Of a stretch of 9,735 bases of DNA, positions 1 to 6,434 are shown piece by piece. The notes below the pieces were generated by a model, which saw only the letters and a list, made by a program, of their open reading frames with translations, was not told the DNA's origin and ran no database searches. This stretch comes from JBBDIO01 sp040880365 (GTDB taxonomy: Bacteria; Chloroflexota; Anaerolineae; Caldilineales; Caldilineaceae): contig JBBDIO010000314.1 of assembly GCA_040880365.1 (NCBI GenBank), positions 1-9,735 of the forward strand. Direction: 5' to 3'. The translations under genes were made by a program, and so were the position numbers. The first letter of the stretch is position 1, and the number at the start of each line of letters is the position of its first letter.

Positions 1-750
1 CCAGAAGGTCACGTTATAGGGACCGGTAAAGACAGGCCAACCGTTTTCCAGATCATAAAATTCAAACGCGGGAATGTCTTCCACTGTGCTAAAGATGTGC
101 TCGGGCAGCCAATAGATGCCCGTGTCGAACTTGGCTGTGAGGTGGCTGAACCAGAAGCGCGGGCGCGGTTCGAAGAACACAATGCGCACAGTCAGGTCAT
201 CAACGGCTTCCACCGACTCAATCCAGGCCTTGACTTCCGAAGAATTGCGCAATTCGGGCGCATTATCAATTAACGCCTGAATCGTAAAGCGTACGTCATC
301 GGCCGTGAATGCCTCGCCATCGCTCCACTCTACACCTTCGCGGATGCTGACAATCAGCTCGGTAAAATCGTCATTATACTCATAGCCGGTCGCGAGCCAG
401 GGGATGAACTCATCGCCAAATGCCGAGTAGTAAAACAGGGGTTCGTGGGCAGCCACAATGCCGTTGTGACCACCGGCCCCGGGGTTGTACATGTTGCCCA
501 GGCCCACATTTGTAAAATTGCCATCTACCCCGCCCGACATGAGAATCAGCGTTCTTTCCCGCGCGACCGAACGCACACCAGACGCGGTTTCAGGCGCCGC
601 GGCGGGTGCTTCGGCAGCCGGGGCGCTGGTTGCCGCGGCCGGCGCGGCCGCCGGGGCATCTCCTGTACTACATGCCGCCATGACTGCGCCGGCTGTTGCC
701 AGCCCACTCAAACGCAGAAAGTCACGACGGTTAACGTGTGGATCGTGCAT
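1..750 (-). CDS. ABC transporter solute-binding lipoprotein, family 5 (peptide/dipeptide type), 3' end outside window
   Basis: Extracytoplasmic substrate receptor of a peptide-, nickel- or sugar-type ABC importer; the substrate cannot be told from this part. I translated 250 uninterrupted residues from ATG at 750-748 to the window edge. The N-terminus has a twin-arginine motif (NRRDFLRLSG, residues 7-16), a short hydrophobic stretch and a lipobox-like VMAAC with Cys27, so Tat export and lipid anchoring are likely. An Ala/Pro-rich linker follows (about 31-57). The family 5 signature is clear: PWLATGYEYNDD (117-128), then WSDGEAFTADDVRFT (142-156), and FTGPYNV near residue 242, matching the usual GPY motif. 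Family members are usually 500-650 residues, so about half is missing at the left edge. The start is fixed by an AAGGAGG five bases upstream. Permease and ATPase genes would be expected beyond position 1. Confidence 0.93.
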   Translation of the reverse strand, partial: MHDPHVNRRDFLRLSGLATAGAVMAACSTGDAPAAAPAAATSAPAAEAPAAAPETASGVRSVARERTLILMSGGVDGNFTNVGLGNMYNPGAGGHNGIVAAHEPLFYYSAFGDEFIPWLATGYEYNDDFTELIVSIREGVEWSDGEAFTADDVRFTIQALIDNAPELRNSSEVKAWIESVEAVDDLTVRIVFFEPRPRFWFSHLTAKFDTGIYWLPEHIFSTVEDIPAFEFYDLENGWPVFTGPYNVTFW

Positions 751-755
751 AGTAA

Positions 756-762
756 CCTCCTT
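756..762 (-). promoter_or_regulatory. Shine-Dalgarno of the solute-binding protein gene
   Basis: On the minus strand AAGGAGG lies five bases before the ATG at 750. It is the strongest ribosome binding site in the window and supports the chosen start. A TTGGTAG/CTACCAA inverted repeat (761-767 with 825-831) touches this site. Confidence 0.85.
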
Positions 763-870
763 GGTAGTATAAAATTGTCGATAACCCGCGCAAGTAGCGC
801 ATCCCGGTGAGGAGTTGCCCCTATCTACCAAATAGCTACGCGATCTGGCACATGCTCAGACTTCACAGGA

Positions 871-898
871 CAGAACAGACAGCACAGAACAGACAGCG
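871..898. repeat. 14-bp tandem duplication (two copies)
   Basis: CAGAACAGACAGCA (871-884) is followed directly by CAGAACAGACAGCG (885-898), 13 of 14 bases identical. It sits in the divergent intergenic region. It could be a pair of protein-binding sites or simply replication slippage; nothing in the sequence decides between these. Confidence 0.6.
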
Positions 899-915
899 CA
901 GCAGGGAGTATTTGG

Positions 916-960
916 TTGACATTGGGGAACAACTTGTAACAAATTGGATTACGCTATAAA
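916..960 (+). promoter_or_regulatory. Possible promoter toward the lipoprotein genes
   Basis: A consensus TTGACA is at 916-921 but lacks a good -10 at 16-18 bases. A TATAAA is at 955-960, with TTGTAA at 934-939, 15 bases upstream of it. No single pair is ideal. The region is AT-rich and upstream of the plus-strand genes, which is the main reason to list it. Confidence 0.25.
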
Positions 961-1148
961 ACGGGAGAGAATATAACCCACTCCTGCCACCCTGTCAAAC
1001 GCTTCAAAAATGCCCGACTCTCAGCCTTCTTCTATCGTCAGCAGCGGCAATAAAACACGCTATCAATCGGAATTGTGGATTCAATTCTAATTTCACCGGA
1101 ACAATTGCCCTGTCGCTTGCGTCCCATGCGTAAGGTACGCAATTTCAC

Positions 1149-1928
1149 TTGCAACTCGTCTCACATTCGCACGTATATTCAACAAATTCATTTTACATTT
1201 GGTCCGACGATATGTGGGTACAGATGGCAGAAGCCAACCTCCGTCTCAGTGAAATGACTTTGATCACTGCCGCCGACGGCCGCGACATGTTGGGGCAGCT
1301 GACCCCCCTGGGCGTCGAAACCATCAACGACCGCAGCGCACTCCGCTTCCAGGGTAATAAAGATGTCATTCCCGTTGTGGGCACGGCAAGTGATACCCTG
1401 GATGTAAGTCGCACCGACAGCGCACAGATCAATCTGTGGGTCGATACTGAATTCAACGTCATCAGCCGGTTGCTCCTGGAAGCCACCGTTGGCGAAGGCG
1501 ATGAGGCCATGCACATGTCGGTGATGATCGAGTACTACGATTTTAATACCGATATCACAATCACGGCGCCAGACGTTGCCGACGCGGATGCCGGTGGTGA
1601 AAGCGGCGACGAACCTGTGGCCGAAGCCGACTTGCGCGGCCCGGTGAGCCAGTTGCTAGGCTTCAATCTGCTATTGCCCAGCGGCTCCAACGTGGAAACC
1701 GTCGCGGGCGACGCGATGGTCGTAGCCACCACACCCTACACGTTCGATGAAGCCCAAAACTGGCTGGAATTAAATCTTGTCCAGGGGGGATATGCTCAAA
1801 CGACCAAAATCGGCCCCGCCAACGATCAGGTCACCTATATATTCCAGAACGATGTCCAGAGCGTGAGCATTATCGTCGCACCCGATGGCGCAGGCGGCAC
1901 CCGCATTCAATGGGTTGTGACTCCCTAA
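1149..1928 (+). CDS. LppX/LprAFG-like protein lacking its N-terminal part (probable truncated lipoprotein)
   Basis: From the TTG at 1149 the frame gives 259 residues; other in-frame starts are ATG at 1212 and 1224. From about residue 15 the text resembles the second half of actinobacterial/Chloroflexota LppX-type lipoproteins. It has an aromatic strand leading to DDMWVQM (20-26), GVETINDRSALRFQG (55-69), the strand INLWVDTEFNVISRLLLEA (94-112) and DFNTDITITAPD (131-142). A Gly/Asp/Glu-rich linker (143-162) follows, then a small C-terminal module (163-259) with LLLPSGSNVE and a YTFDEAQNWLELNLVQGGY helix. There is no signal peptide, lipobox or good ribosome site, and TAA at 1131 closes the frame upstream. 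The full family has a signal peptide plus roughly 100 more residues, so this is a truncated gene or pseudogene. The next gene is close downstream. The family assignment is by recalled pattern. Confidence 0.6.
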   Translation: MQLVSHSHVYSTNSFYIWSDDMWVQMAEANLRLSEMTLITAADGRDMLGQLTPLGVETINDRSALRFQGNKDVIPVVGTASDTLDVSRTDSAQINLWVDTEFNVISRLLLEATVGEGDEAMHMSVMIEYYDFNTDITITAPDVADADAGGESGDEPVAEADLRGPVSQLLGFNLLLPSGSNVETVAGDAMVVATTPYTFDEAQNWLELNLVQGGYAQTTKIGPANDQVTYIFQNDVQSVSIIVAPDGAGGTRIQWVVTP

Positions 1929-1956
1929 GCCATGTTCAACATACTATATGAAGCTC

Positions 1957-1980
1957 GTCAACATGGGGGTCAACATGGGG
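1957..1980. repeat. 12-bp perfect tandem duplication
   Basis: GTCAACATGGGG occurs at 1957-1968 and again at 1969-1980. It lies just upstream of the preferred GTG start of the small lipoprotein gene. If the earlier ATG at 1932 were used, it would encode repeated Gln-His-Gly. Confidence 0.8.
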
Positions 1981-2006
1981 ATCTTCGGCGACCGAAGCAG
2001 GCGCAG

Positions 2007-2645
2007 GTGCGTCTGCATACCCTGCGGATAATATGCCTGCTTGGCCTGATCATGGGCGTGCTGATGGGTTGCCAACCCATCACACGTCCCCCCGAAACCG
2101 GGGGAGGCTCCTCTTCGGCAGAGGACCCCGGACAATATACCCTTAGCGGCGAAATCCGCCGCGGGCAAACGCTGGAGCTGGAAATGGCAAACGATCTGGT
2201 CTTGTGGCTAGTGCCCTATGGCGAAGATTGGGAGCTTCAGGTCTCGCCTCGTATACCCACAGGCGACCAACCCGCGCCCGATTACGGCCTGGTCGTCACG
2301 CCGCCCTTCCGCAGCCTCAACAGCCGCCAGATCCAAGGCTGGCACTTTCGCAACGCCGATAATAGCGGGCCGAATCAAGCCGGGGCCGACAGTGTGAATG
2401 CACCCCAGGAAGTCCGCCATTTCTGTTATGTCCTGGATTCCGCCAGCTACGCGCGCGCCTTTACCCGCTTCTTCGAAAACGGCGATGCCCTTGCCGGGCT
2501 GGAAGACATTCAGGCCGCAGGCGCCATCCTCACCATTGAAGAGCTGGAATTGGGCAACCTCGTCACCGGCGAACAGGCGTGGATCGAATCCATGCAGTTT
2601 CGGCTGGAATATGGCGAGCATATCCCTTGTAGTCTGTTCAATTAG
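2007..2645 (+). CDS. Predicted lipoprotein of unknown function
   Basis: I do not recognise a family. Starting at GTG 2007 the product has 212 residues and begins with a textbook lipoprotein signal: Arg2 and Arg7, hydrophobic ICLLGLIMGVLMG, and Cys22 as the lipidation site. A Gly/Ser-rich spacer follows, then a beta-rich domain with LELEMANDLVLWLVPYGED and a later part with helical ELEL-type text. Two further cysteines (about residues 140 and 208) could form a disulfide outside the membrane. The frame is also open from ATG 1932, three bases after the previous stop. That start has no ribosome site, adds 25 poorly structured residues including a repeat-encoded Gln-His-Gly stretch, and would bury the signal peptide. 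GTG 2007 has AGCAGG five bases upstream. Probably cotranscribed with the gene before it. It ends before a strong hairpin shared with the convergent gene. Confidence 0.72.
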   Translation: MRLHTLRIICLLGLIMGVLMGCQPITRPPETGGGSSSAEDPGQYTLSGEIRRGQTLELEMANDLVLWLVPYGEDWELQVSPRIPTGDQPAPDYGLVVTPPFRSLNSRQIQGWHFRNADNSGPNQAGADSVNAPQEVRHFCYVLDSASYARAFTRFFENGDALAGLEDIQAAGAILTIEELELGNLVTGEQAWIESMQFRLEYGEHIPCSLFN

Positions 2646-2703
2646 CCACCGGCAATCGCCAGGTTAGCCGCGCAACCTCACACCCGCACGCATGGGGGGA
2701 GAG

Positions 2704-2745
2704 AAACGGCCTAGTCCGCAAGCACGCCCGTGGACTAGGCCGTTT
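2704..2745. terminator. Perfect 14-bp hairpin between convergent genes, probable bidirectional terminator
   Basis: AAACGGCCTAGTCC (2704-2717) and GGACTAGGCCGTTT (2732-2745) are exact reverse complements around a 14-base loop. The stem ends in AAA/TTT on either strand, as in bidirectional terminators, but no long T tract follows on either side. It lies 58 bases after the lipoprotein stop. It overlaps the last codons and TAG stop (2735-2737) of the formimidoyltransferase gene on the other strand. Confidence 0.7.
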
Positions 2746-3706
2746 GCGCGGCGCGGATGGCATTTTCGACCACGCGCCCAGACTCAAAACCGGGCAGCCG
2801 CAGATAGTGGGCCGCGACCTGGAGCATGGCTTCCTGGGGAATCAGACCGATCAGTTCCGAATGCGCCACATCTGCGCCCGCAGCCTGGGCCAGTTGCACC
2901 ACAGCATCCATCACCACATGCAGGGGTGTTTGCGTAAAATCCACCAGATTCATGCTCACCTGCGCTTTGCCATCCACCAGCAAGCCCATCGCCTTGACCG
3001 CGGGGAAACCGCCATCGCGGGCGCGGATGCGCGTGGCAATCGCTTTGGCAAGCTGCACATCATCGGTCGTGAGATAGAAATTATAGGCGATGAGAAAGGG
3101 TCGTGCGCCCACGATGACCGCGCCGGCAGGCCCCACCCGCGCCGGGCCAAAGTCGGGCGTGCGCGCCGGCAGATCAATCTCCTTCACCAACAGCTCAAAT
3201 TCCCCGCGGCGCACATCTGCCAGATTGCGCCGTTCGGGGCGACGGGCCGCCGCTTCATAGAGATAGACCGGCAGATCCAGCTCGCTAGCGATGCGTTCGC
3301 CCAGCGTGGTTGCCAGCGTCGCGCATTCTTCCAGTGTAATGCCCTGAATGGGGATAAGCGGCACCACATCGGCCGCGCCCAGGCGCGGGTGTTGCCCCTG
3401 ATGCTCGAACAGGTTGATGTGGGTCGCAGCCACGCGAATGGCCTGCAACAGACCGTCTATCACCGCTGCCGGTGGGCCGGCCACAGTGACCACCGAACGA
3501 TTGTGATCCCAATCGCTGGATGCATCCAGCAAACGCACGCCCGGCGCCTGGATCGCTTCGACAATGGCCTGCACCACGGCGGGGCGGCGACCTTCGGAGA
3601 AATTGGGCACCGCCTCGACGATCTGCGGGACGCTTGACGCCGATGCCGCATTGGCAACAGGCTGGGAACTGGCTGGGGATTGGGAAGAATCTGGCCGACT
3701 AATCAC
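2735..3706 (-). CDS. ftcD: Glutamate formimidoyltransferase (EC 2.1.2.5)
   Basis: Cytoplasmic enzyme that transfers the formimino group of N-formimino-glutamate to tetrahydrofolate, a late step of histidine degradation linked to one-carbon metabolism. The 323 residues contain the family blocks in order: EAVPNFSEGRR (31-41), DWDHNRSVVTVAG (65-77), GQHPRLGAADVVPLIP (104-119), YEAAARRPERRNLADVRRGE, PDFGPARVGPAGAVIVGARPF, and AQVSMNLVDFTQTPLH. His106 in HPRLG matches the catalytic His of the mammalian enzyme. The cyclodeaminase half found in animal FTCD is absent, as in many bacteria. The first 27 residues are a Ser/Ala/Pro-rich extension not typical of the family. The start is GTG 3706, supported by AAAGGA seven bases upstream; the nearby ATG at 3714 is in another frame. 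No other histidine-utilisation gene is visible nearby. Confidence 0.93.
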   Translation of the reverse strand: MISRPDSSQSPASSQPVANAASASSVPQIVEAVPNFSEGRRPAVVQAIVEAIQAPGVRLLDASSDWDHNRSVVTVAGPPAAVIDGLLQAIRVAATHINLFEHQGQHPRLGAADVVPLIPIQGITLEECATLATTLGERIASELDLPVYLYEAAARRPERRNLADVRRGEFELLVKEIDLPARTPDFGPARVGPAGAVIVGARPFLIAYNFYLTTDDVQLAKAIATRIRARDGGFPAVKAMGLLVDGKAQVSMNLVDFTQTPLHVVMDAVVQLAQAAGADVAHSELIGLIPQEAMLQVAAHYLRLPGFESGRVVENAIRAAQTA

Positions 3707-3713
3707 GGAAGCA

Positions 3714-3719
3714 TCCTTT
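3714..3719 (-). promoter_or_regulatory. Shine-Dalgarno deciding the GTG start of ftcD
   Basis: On the minus strand AAAGGA is followed by seven bases and then GTG at 3706, supporting that non-ATG start. No in-frame ATG exists between this site and the N gap. Confidence 0.6.
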
Positions 3720-3743
3720 GCAAATTTTGGTGTGCAAATTTTG
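3719..3743. repeat. 11-bp direct repeat touching the first gap
   Basis: TGCAAATTTTG occurs at 3719-3729 and 3733-3743, a 14-base period, and the second copy ends exactly at the first N. It is in the upstream region of ftcD, so it could be an operator pair. It could also be the visible end of a longer tandem array that the assembler could not cross. Confidence 0.6.
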
Positions 3744-3843
3744 NNNNNNNNNNNNNNNNNNNNNNNNNNNNNNNNNNNNNNNNNNNNNNNNNNNNNNNNN
3801 NNNNNNNNNNNNNNNNNNNNNNNNNNNNNNNNNNNNNNNNNNN
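3744..3843. other. Assembly gap, 100 N
   Basis: Exactly 100 N, the conventional filler for a gap of unknown length. It separates the divergent ftcD and FemABX genes, so promoters of both may be lost here. The left flank has a direct repeat and the right flank a very GC-rich palindrome. The flanks do not overlap each other, unlike those of the second gap. Confidence 0.95.
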
Positions 3844-3852
3844 CAGAGCAGG

Positions 3853-3867
3853 CCCCGCGCCGCGGGG
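3853..3867. repeat. GC-only palindrome beside the first gap
   Basis: CCCCGCG and CGCGGGG flank a single C, giving a stable GC hairpin nine bases inside the right edge of the gap. It may be regulatory for the FemABX gene, or the tail of a terminator, and could have hindered sequencing. Confidence 0.6.
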
Positions 3868-3914
3868 ATGAATCTATCGGATGTACCGCGCACTCCCGCT
3901 CTGGGTTACGCCTA

Positions 3915-3933
3915 TGGTATCATACCCAACATG
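3915..3933 (+). promoter_or_regulatory. Possible extended -10 promoter giving a leaderless FemABX mRNA
   Basis: TG (3915-3916), one base, then TATCAT (3918-3923) fits an extended -10. Transcription would begin about seven bases on, at or next to the ATG at 3931. No Shine-Dalgarno precedes that ATG, which agrees with leaderless expression. There is no good -35. Confidence 0.35.
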
Positions 3934-6369
3934 ACAATTGCGACGAAAGATTCCGTGCACGCGCCCACGCTGCATACGCCACGCGCACCAGCCGCACAAT
4001 CGAACCCACACACGAATATAGGGGATTGGGACACCTTTGTCCAAGAACATCCCTACGGTCAGCTTTTACAACTGCGCGCCTGGCGTGCGCTCAAAGGCCG
4101 CTTTGGCTGGACCAGCGGCCGCGTCACCGTGCCGGGGCCAATCGCGCCCCTGGGCGGGGCAGAGATACTATATCGGCGCGCGCTGGGGCTGCTCCTGGCC
4201 TATGTCCCGCGTGGCCCAGTGGTAGATTGGGATAACCCCATGCAGACTGCCCTGGTGGTGCAGGCGCTCGAAGACGCCGCCCGCGCCCAGGGCGCGGCTG
4301 TGCTCAAGCTGGAACCGCCCATGCTCGATAGTCTGGCGGCGCGCGCACAATTGTCTGCGTTGGGCTATACGCCCAGTTTGCAGACCGTACAGCCCCCCAG
4401 CACCATCCGCGTTAGTTTGCAGGAATCGGACGACGCGATTTTGCAACGCATGAAAAGCAAATGGCGCTATAATATTCGGTTGGCCCAGCGCAAGGGAGTC
4501 ACCGTGCGCGCTGCCAACGCCGAGGACCTGCCCACTTTCAACGCACTGATGGCCGCCACCGGCGCACGCGATGGCTTCTTTGTGCACAGCGCCGACTATT
4601 ACGCCGCGGCCTTCGAGCTGCTTGTGCCTGCGCACGCGGTCTTTCTGCTGGCCGAATATGAAGGCAAGCCGCTGGCTGCCATTGTGGTAGCGCACGCCGG
4701 CGACAGCGCAATTTACCTGTGGGGCGCGAGCAACAACGAAGAACGCAACCGAATGCCCAACCACGCCCTGCAATGGGCGGGGATGCAGTGGGCAAAGGCG
4801 CGCGGCGCGCGCTGGTATGATCTGTGGGGCGTGCCCGATGCCATTGGCCTGCTAGCCCTGGGGCTGAACCGGGGCCAGGCGGGCGGATGGCCTGCCGACG
4901 ACTTGCCGCTGGATATGGAAACCCTACCCATGCACGATCTGTGGGGTGTCTATCGCTTCAAGCAGGGCTTTGGTGGCGAAGCGATCCGCTATGTGGGCAC
5001 ATGGGATAAGCCGTTGCAGCCAGTAGGCGCGCAGCTGTATCACATGGGCTTGCAGGCGCGGACATGGATTCAGGATCTGCGCGCAACAGAAGACAAGCCG
5101 GGGCAAATCGCGGAACTGGCACGCGCGCTGGCAGCCCCTTTGCGCCCGTCCACTACACCCGCGGCCACTCCCTCGAATCCTCCTGCGCCCGAATCTGCTT
5201 CCTCCAGTCCGAAGCCGTCTGATTCTGCGCCGTCTAGTGTCACGCCATCTGGTGGCACACCGTCCTATATCTCCGGGGTAAACGCGGCTCCCGCCTGGCG
5301 CGCCGCCCTGGCCCACTTTGCCGCGCCCCACGTTTTGCAAAGCTGGGAATGGGGCGCAATCAAGGCGCAAACCGGCTGGACTGCGCACCGGGTGACCTGG
5401 ACCCGCACCGCCACCGGCCGCGCGTTGCGCCCCGATGCTGCGTTTCAATTGCTGCGGCGGCGGTTTGTGCCGGGCTTGCCGTGGTCGATTGGCTATGTGC
5501 CCAAAGGCCCCGTGACGGACTGGGATGCGCTGGAGAATCCCGACGCTTTGTTGGCCGCGCTAGAGCAGGTCGCGCGCCGCCTGGGGTGCATTTTTGTGAA
5601 GATCGATCCCGATGTGCGCATCGATACACCGGCAGGCCAGCGTTTGCAGACTGCGCTCAAACGTCGGGCCTGGCGCTATAGCCCGAATCAGATCCAGTTT
5701 CAAAATACCGCCTACAGCTTTCTCACCCAGGATGCAGGCGCGCACAGAGACGAAGACGCCTTGCTGGCGAACATGAAAAGCAAGTGGCGCTATAACGTGC
5801 GATTGGCGCAGCGGCGCGGCATCGAGGTGCGCACCGGATCGGTGGTAGATTTGCCGCTTTTCTATGGTCTCTATGCCCAGACCGGCGCGCGCGATGACTT
5901 TTTGGTGCGCCCCTATGGCTATTACCTGGAGACGTGGCGCGCGTTTTTGCAAGCCCAGGCCGAGCCGGATAATCCCGCAGGCGGCGCTTTGTTGTTGGCG
6001 CACCACGCCGATGAGATTGAGCCGGTAGCTGGAATTTTTCTCATGCGCTATGGCAAGCGCGCGTGGTATTTTTATGGCGCGAGCAGCGAACGCCGCCGCC
6101 GCGACATGCCCAACTATCTCTTGCAGTGGGAAGCATTGCGCTGGAGTCTGGCCCAGGGCTGCACGGTCTATGACTGGTGGGGCGCACCTACCGATCCCGA
6201 AGACCCCGCCGACAGTATGCAGGGTGTATGGCAGTTCAAGCAGGGCTTTGGCGCAGAGTTGCAGCCGCATATCGGCGCGTGGGATTTCCCCGTCTATCCC
6301 CCCGCCTATGCACTGTTTACCGAGTCGCTGCCCCAGGCATTGGGTCTGCTGCGGCGTCTGCGCGGATAG
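3931..6369 (+). CDS. Double-length FemABX-family aminoacyltransferase (two tandem FemABX halves)
   Basis: FemABX enzymes are cytoplasmic GNAT-fold transferases that move amino acids from aminoacyl-tRNA onto the peptide of lipid-linked peptidoglycan precursors. This 812-residue product holds two full copies. Copy 1 is about residues 32-385, with LLAYVPRGPVVDWDN, MKSKWRYNIRLAQRKG (from 174), TGARDGFF, LWGASNNEERNRMPNHALQW and VYRFKQGFGGE. Copy 2 is about 451-812, with GYVPKGPVTDWDA, MKSKWRYNVRLAQRRG (from 615), TGARDDFLV, FYGASSERRRRDMPNYLLQW and VWQFKQGFGAE. A Pro/Ser/Thr-rich linker (about 400-450) joins them. Copy 1 carries an insertion of about 20 residues before its FKQGFG motif. Single FemABX proteins are usually 330-450 residues. 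The start ATG 3931 is inferred: the frame stays open upstream to the gap, but that text is not family-like. The cupin gene follows after 65 bases. The amino acid and acceptor are unknown. Confidence 0.88.
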   Translation: MTIATKDSVHAPTLHTPRAPAAQSNPHTNIGDWDTFVQEHPYGQLLQLRAWRALKGRFGWTSGRVTVPGPIAPLGGAEILYRRALGLLLAYVPRGPVVDWDNPMQTALVVQALEDAARAQGAAVLKLEPPMLDSLAARAQLSALGYTPSLQTVQPPSTIRVSLQESDDAILQRMKSKWRYNIRLAQRKGVTVRAANAEDLPTFNALMAATGARDGFFVHSADYYAAAFELLVPAHAVFLLAEYEGKPLAAIVVAHAGDSAIYLWGASNNEERNRMPNHALQWAGMQWAKARGARWYDLWGVPDAIGLLALGLNRGQAGGWPADDLPLDMETLPMHDLWGVYRFKQGFGGEAIRYVGTWDKPLQPVGAQLYHMGLQARTWIQDLRATEDKPGQIAELARALAAPLRPSTTPAATPSNPPAPESASSSPKPSDSAPSSVTPSGGTPSYISGVNAAPAWRAALAHFAAPHVLQSWEWGAIKAQTGWTAHRVTWTRTATGRALRPDAAFQLLRRRFVPGLPWSIGYVPKGPVTDWDALENPDALLAALEQVARRLGCIFVKIDPDVRIDTPAGQRLQTALKRRAWRYSPNQIQFQNTAYSFLTQDAGAHRDEDALLANMKSKWRYNVRLAQRRGIEVRTGSVVDLPLFYGLYAQTGARDDFLVRPYGYYLETWRAFLQAQAEPDNPAGGALLLAHHADEIEPVAGIFLMRYGKRAWYFYGASSERRRRDMPNYLLQWEALRWSLAQGCTVYDWWGAPTDPEDPADSMQGVWQFKQGFGAELQPHIGAWDFPVYPPAYALFTESLPQALGLLRRLRG

Positions 6370-6434
6370 CAATTTTCATCTTCGCCGCGTCGCCACCAAC
6401 CAAAATAACTCACCATAGAAAGCGAACCATACCC

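Larger units (their letters stand above)
751..1148. other. Divergent intergenic region, about 400 bases
   Basis: This stretch lies between the divergent solute-binding and LppX-like genes and is visibly richer in A+T than the genes around it. It holds a Shine-Dalgarno (756-762), a 7-bp inverted repeat (761-767/825-831), a 14-bp tandem duplication (871-898) and weak promoter-like hexamers (916-960). A 26-codon open frame, 1010-1090, encodes a peptide ending in TRYQSELWIQF. It and the adjoining frame may be decayed coding sequence of the LppX-like gene. No RNA gene was recognised. Confidence 0.6.

Noticed and set aside
766..793. Minus-strand TATACT with TTGCGC 16 bases upstream as promoter of the solute-binding protein gene
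   Set aside because: Transcription would begin inside the Shine-Dalgarno, leaving no usable ribosome site, so the match is probably chance.
871..898. CRISPR-like direct repeats
   Set aside because: Two adjacent 14-base copies with no spacers and no cas genes; a simple tandem duplication.
2661..2678. AGGTT/AACCT short inverted repeat after the lipoprotein gene
   Set aside because: Five pairs without a T tract; the perfect 14-bp hairpin just downstream is the far better terminator candidate.
2744..3637. 297-codon plus-strand open frame antisense to ftcD
   Set aside because: Composition rich in His, Arg and Gln with no domain; the opposite strand encodes every conserved formimidoyltransferase block.
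3718..3930. Upstream extension of the FemABX frame through the first gap
   Set aside because: The frame is open only because N bases cannot supply stops, and the visible residues before ATG 3931 do not resemble the family.
5560..6372. 270-codon minus-strand open frame inside the FemABX gene
   Set aside because: Shadow of the second FemABX half, which carries all the recognised motifs; no ribosome site or family resemblance.
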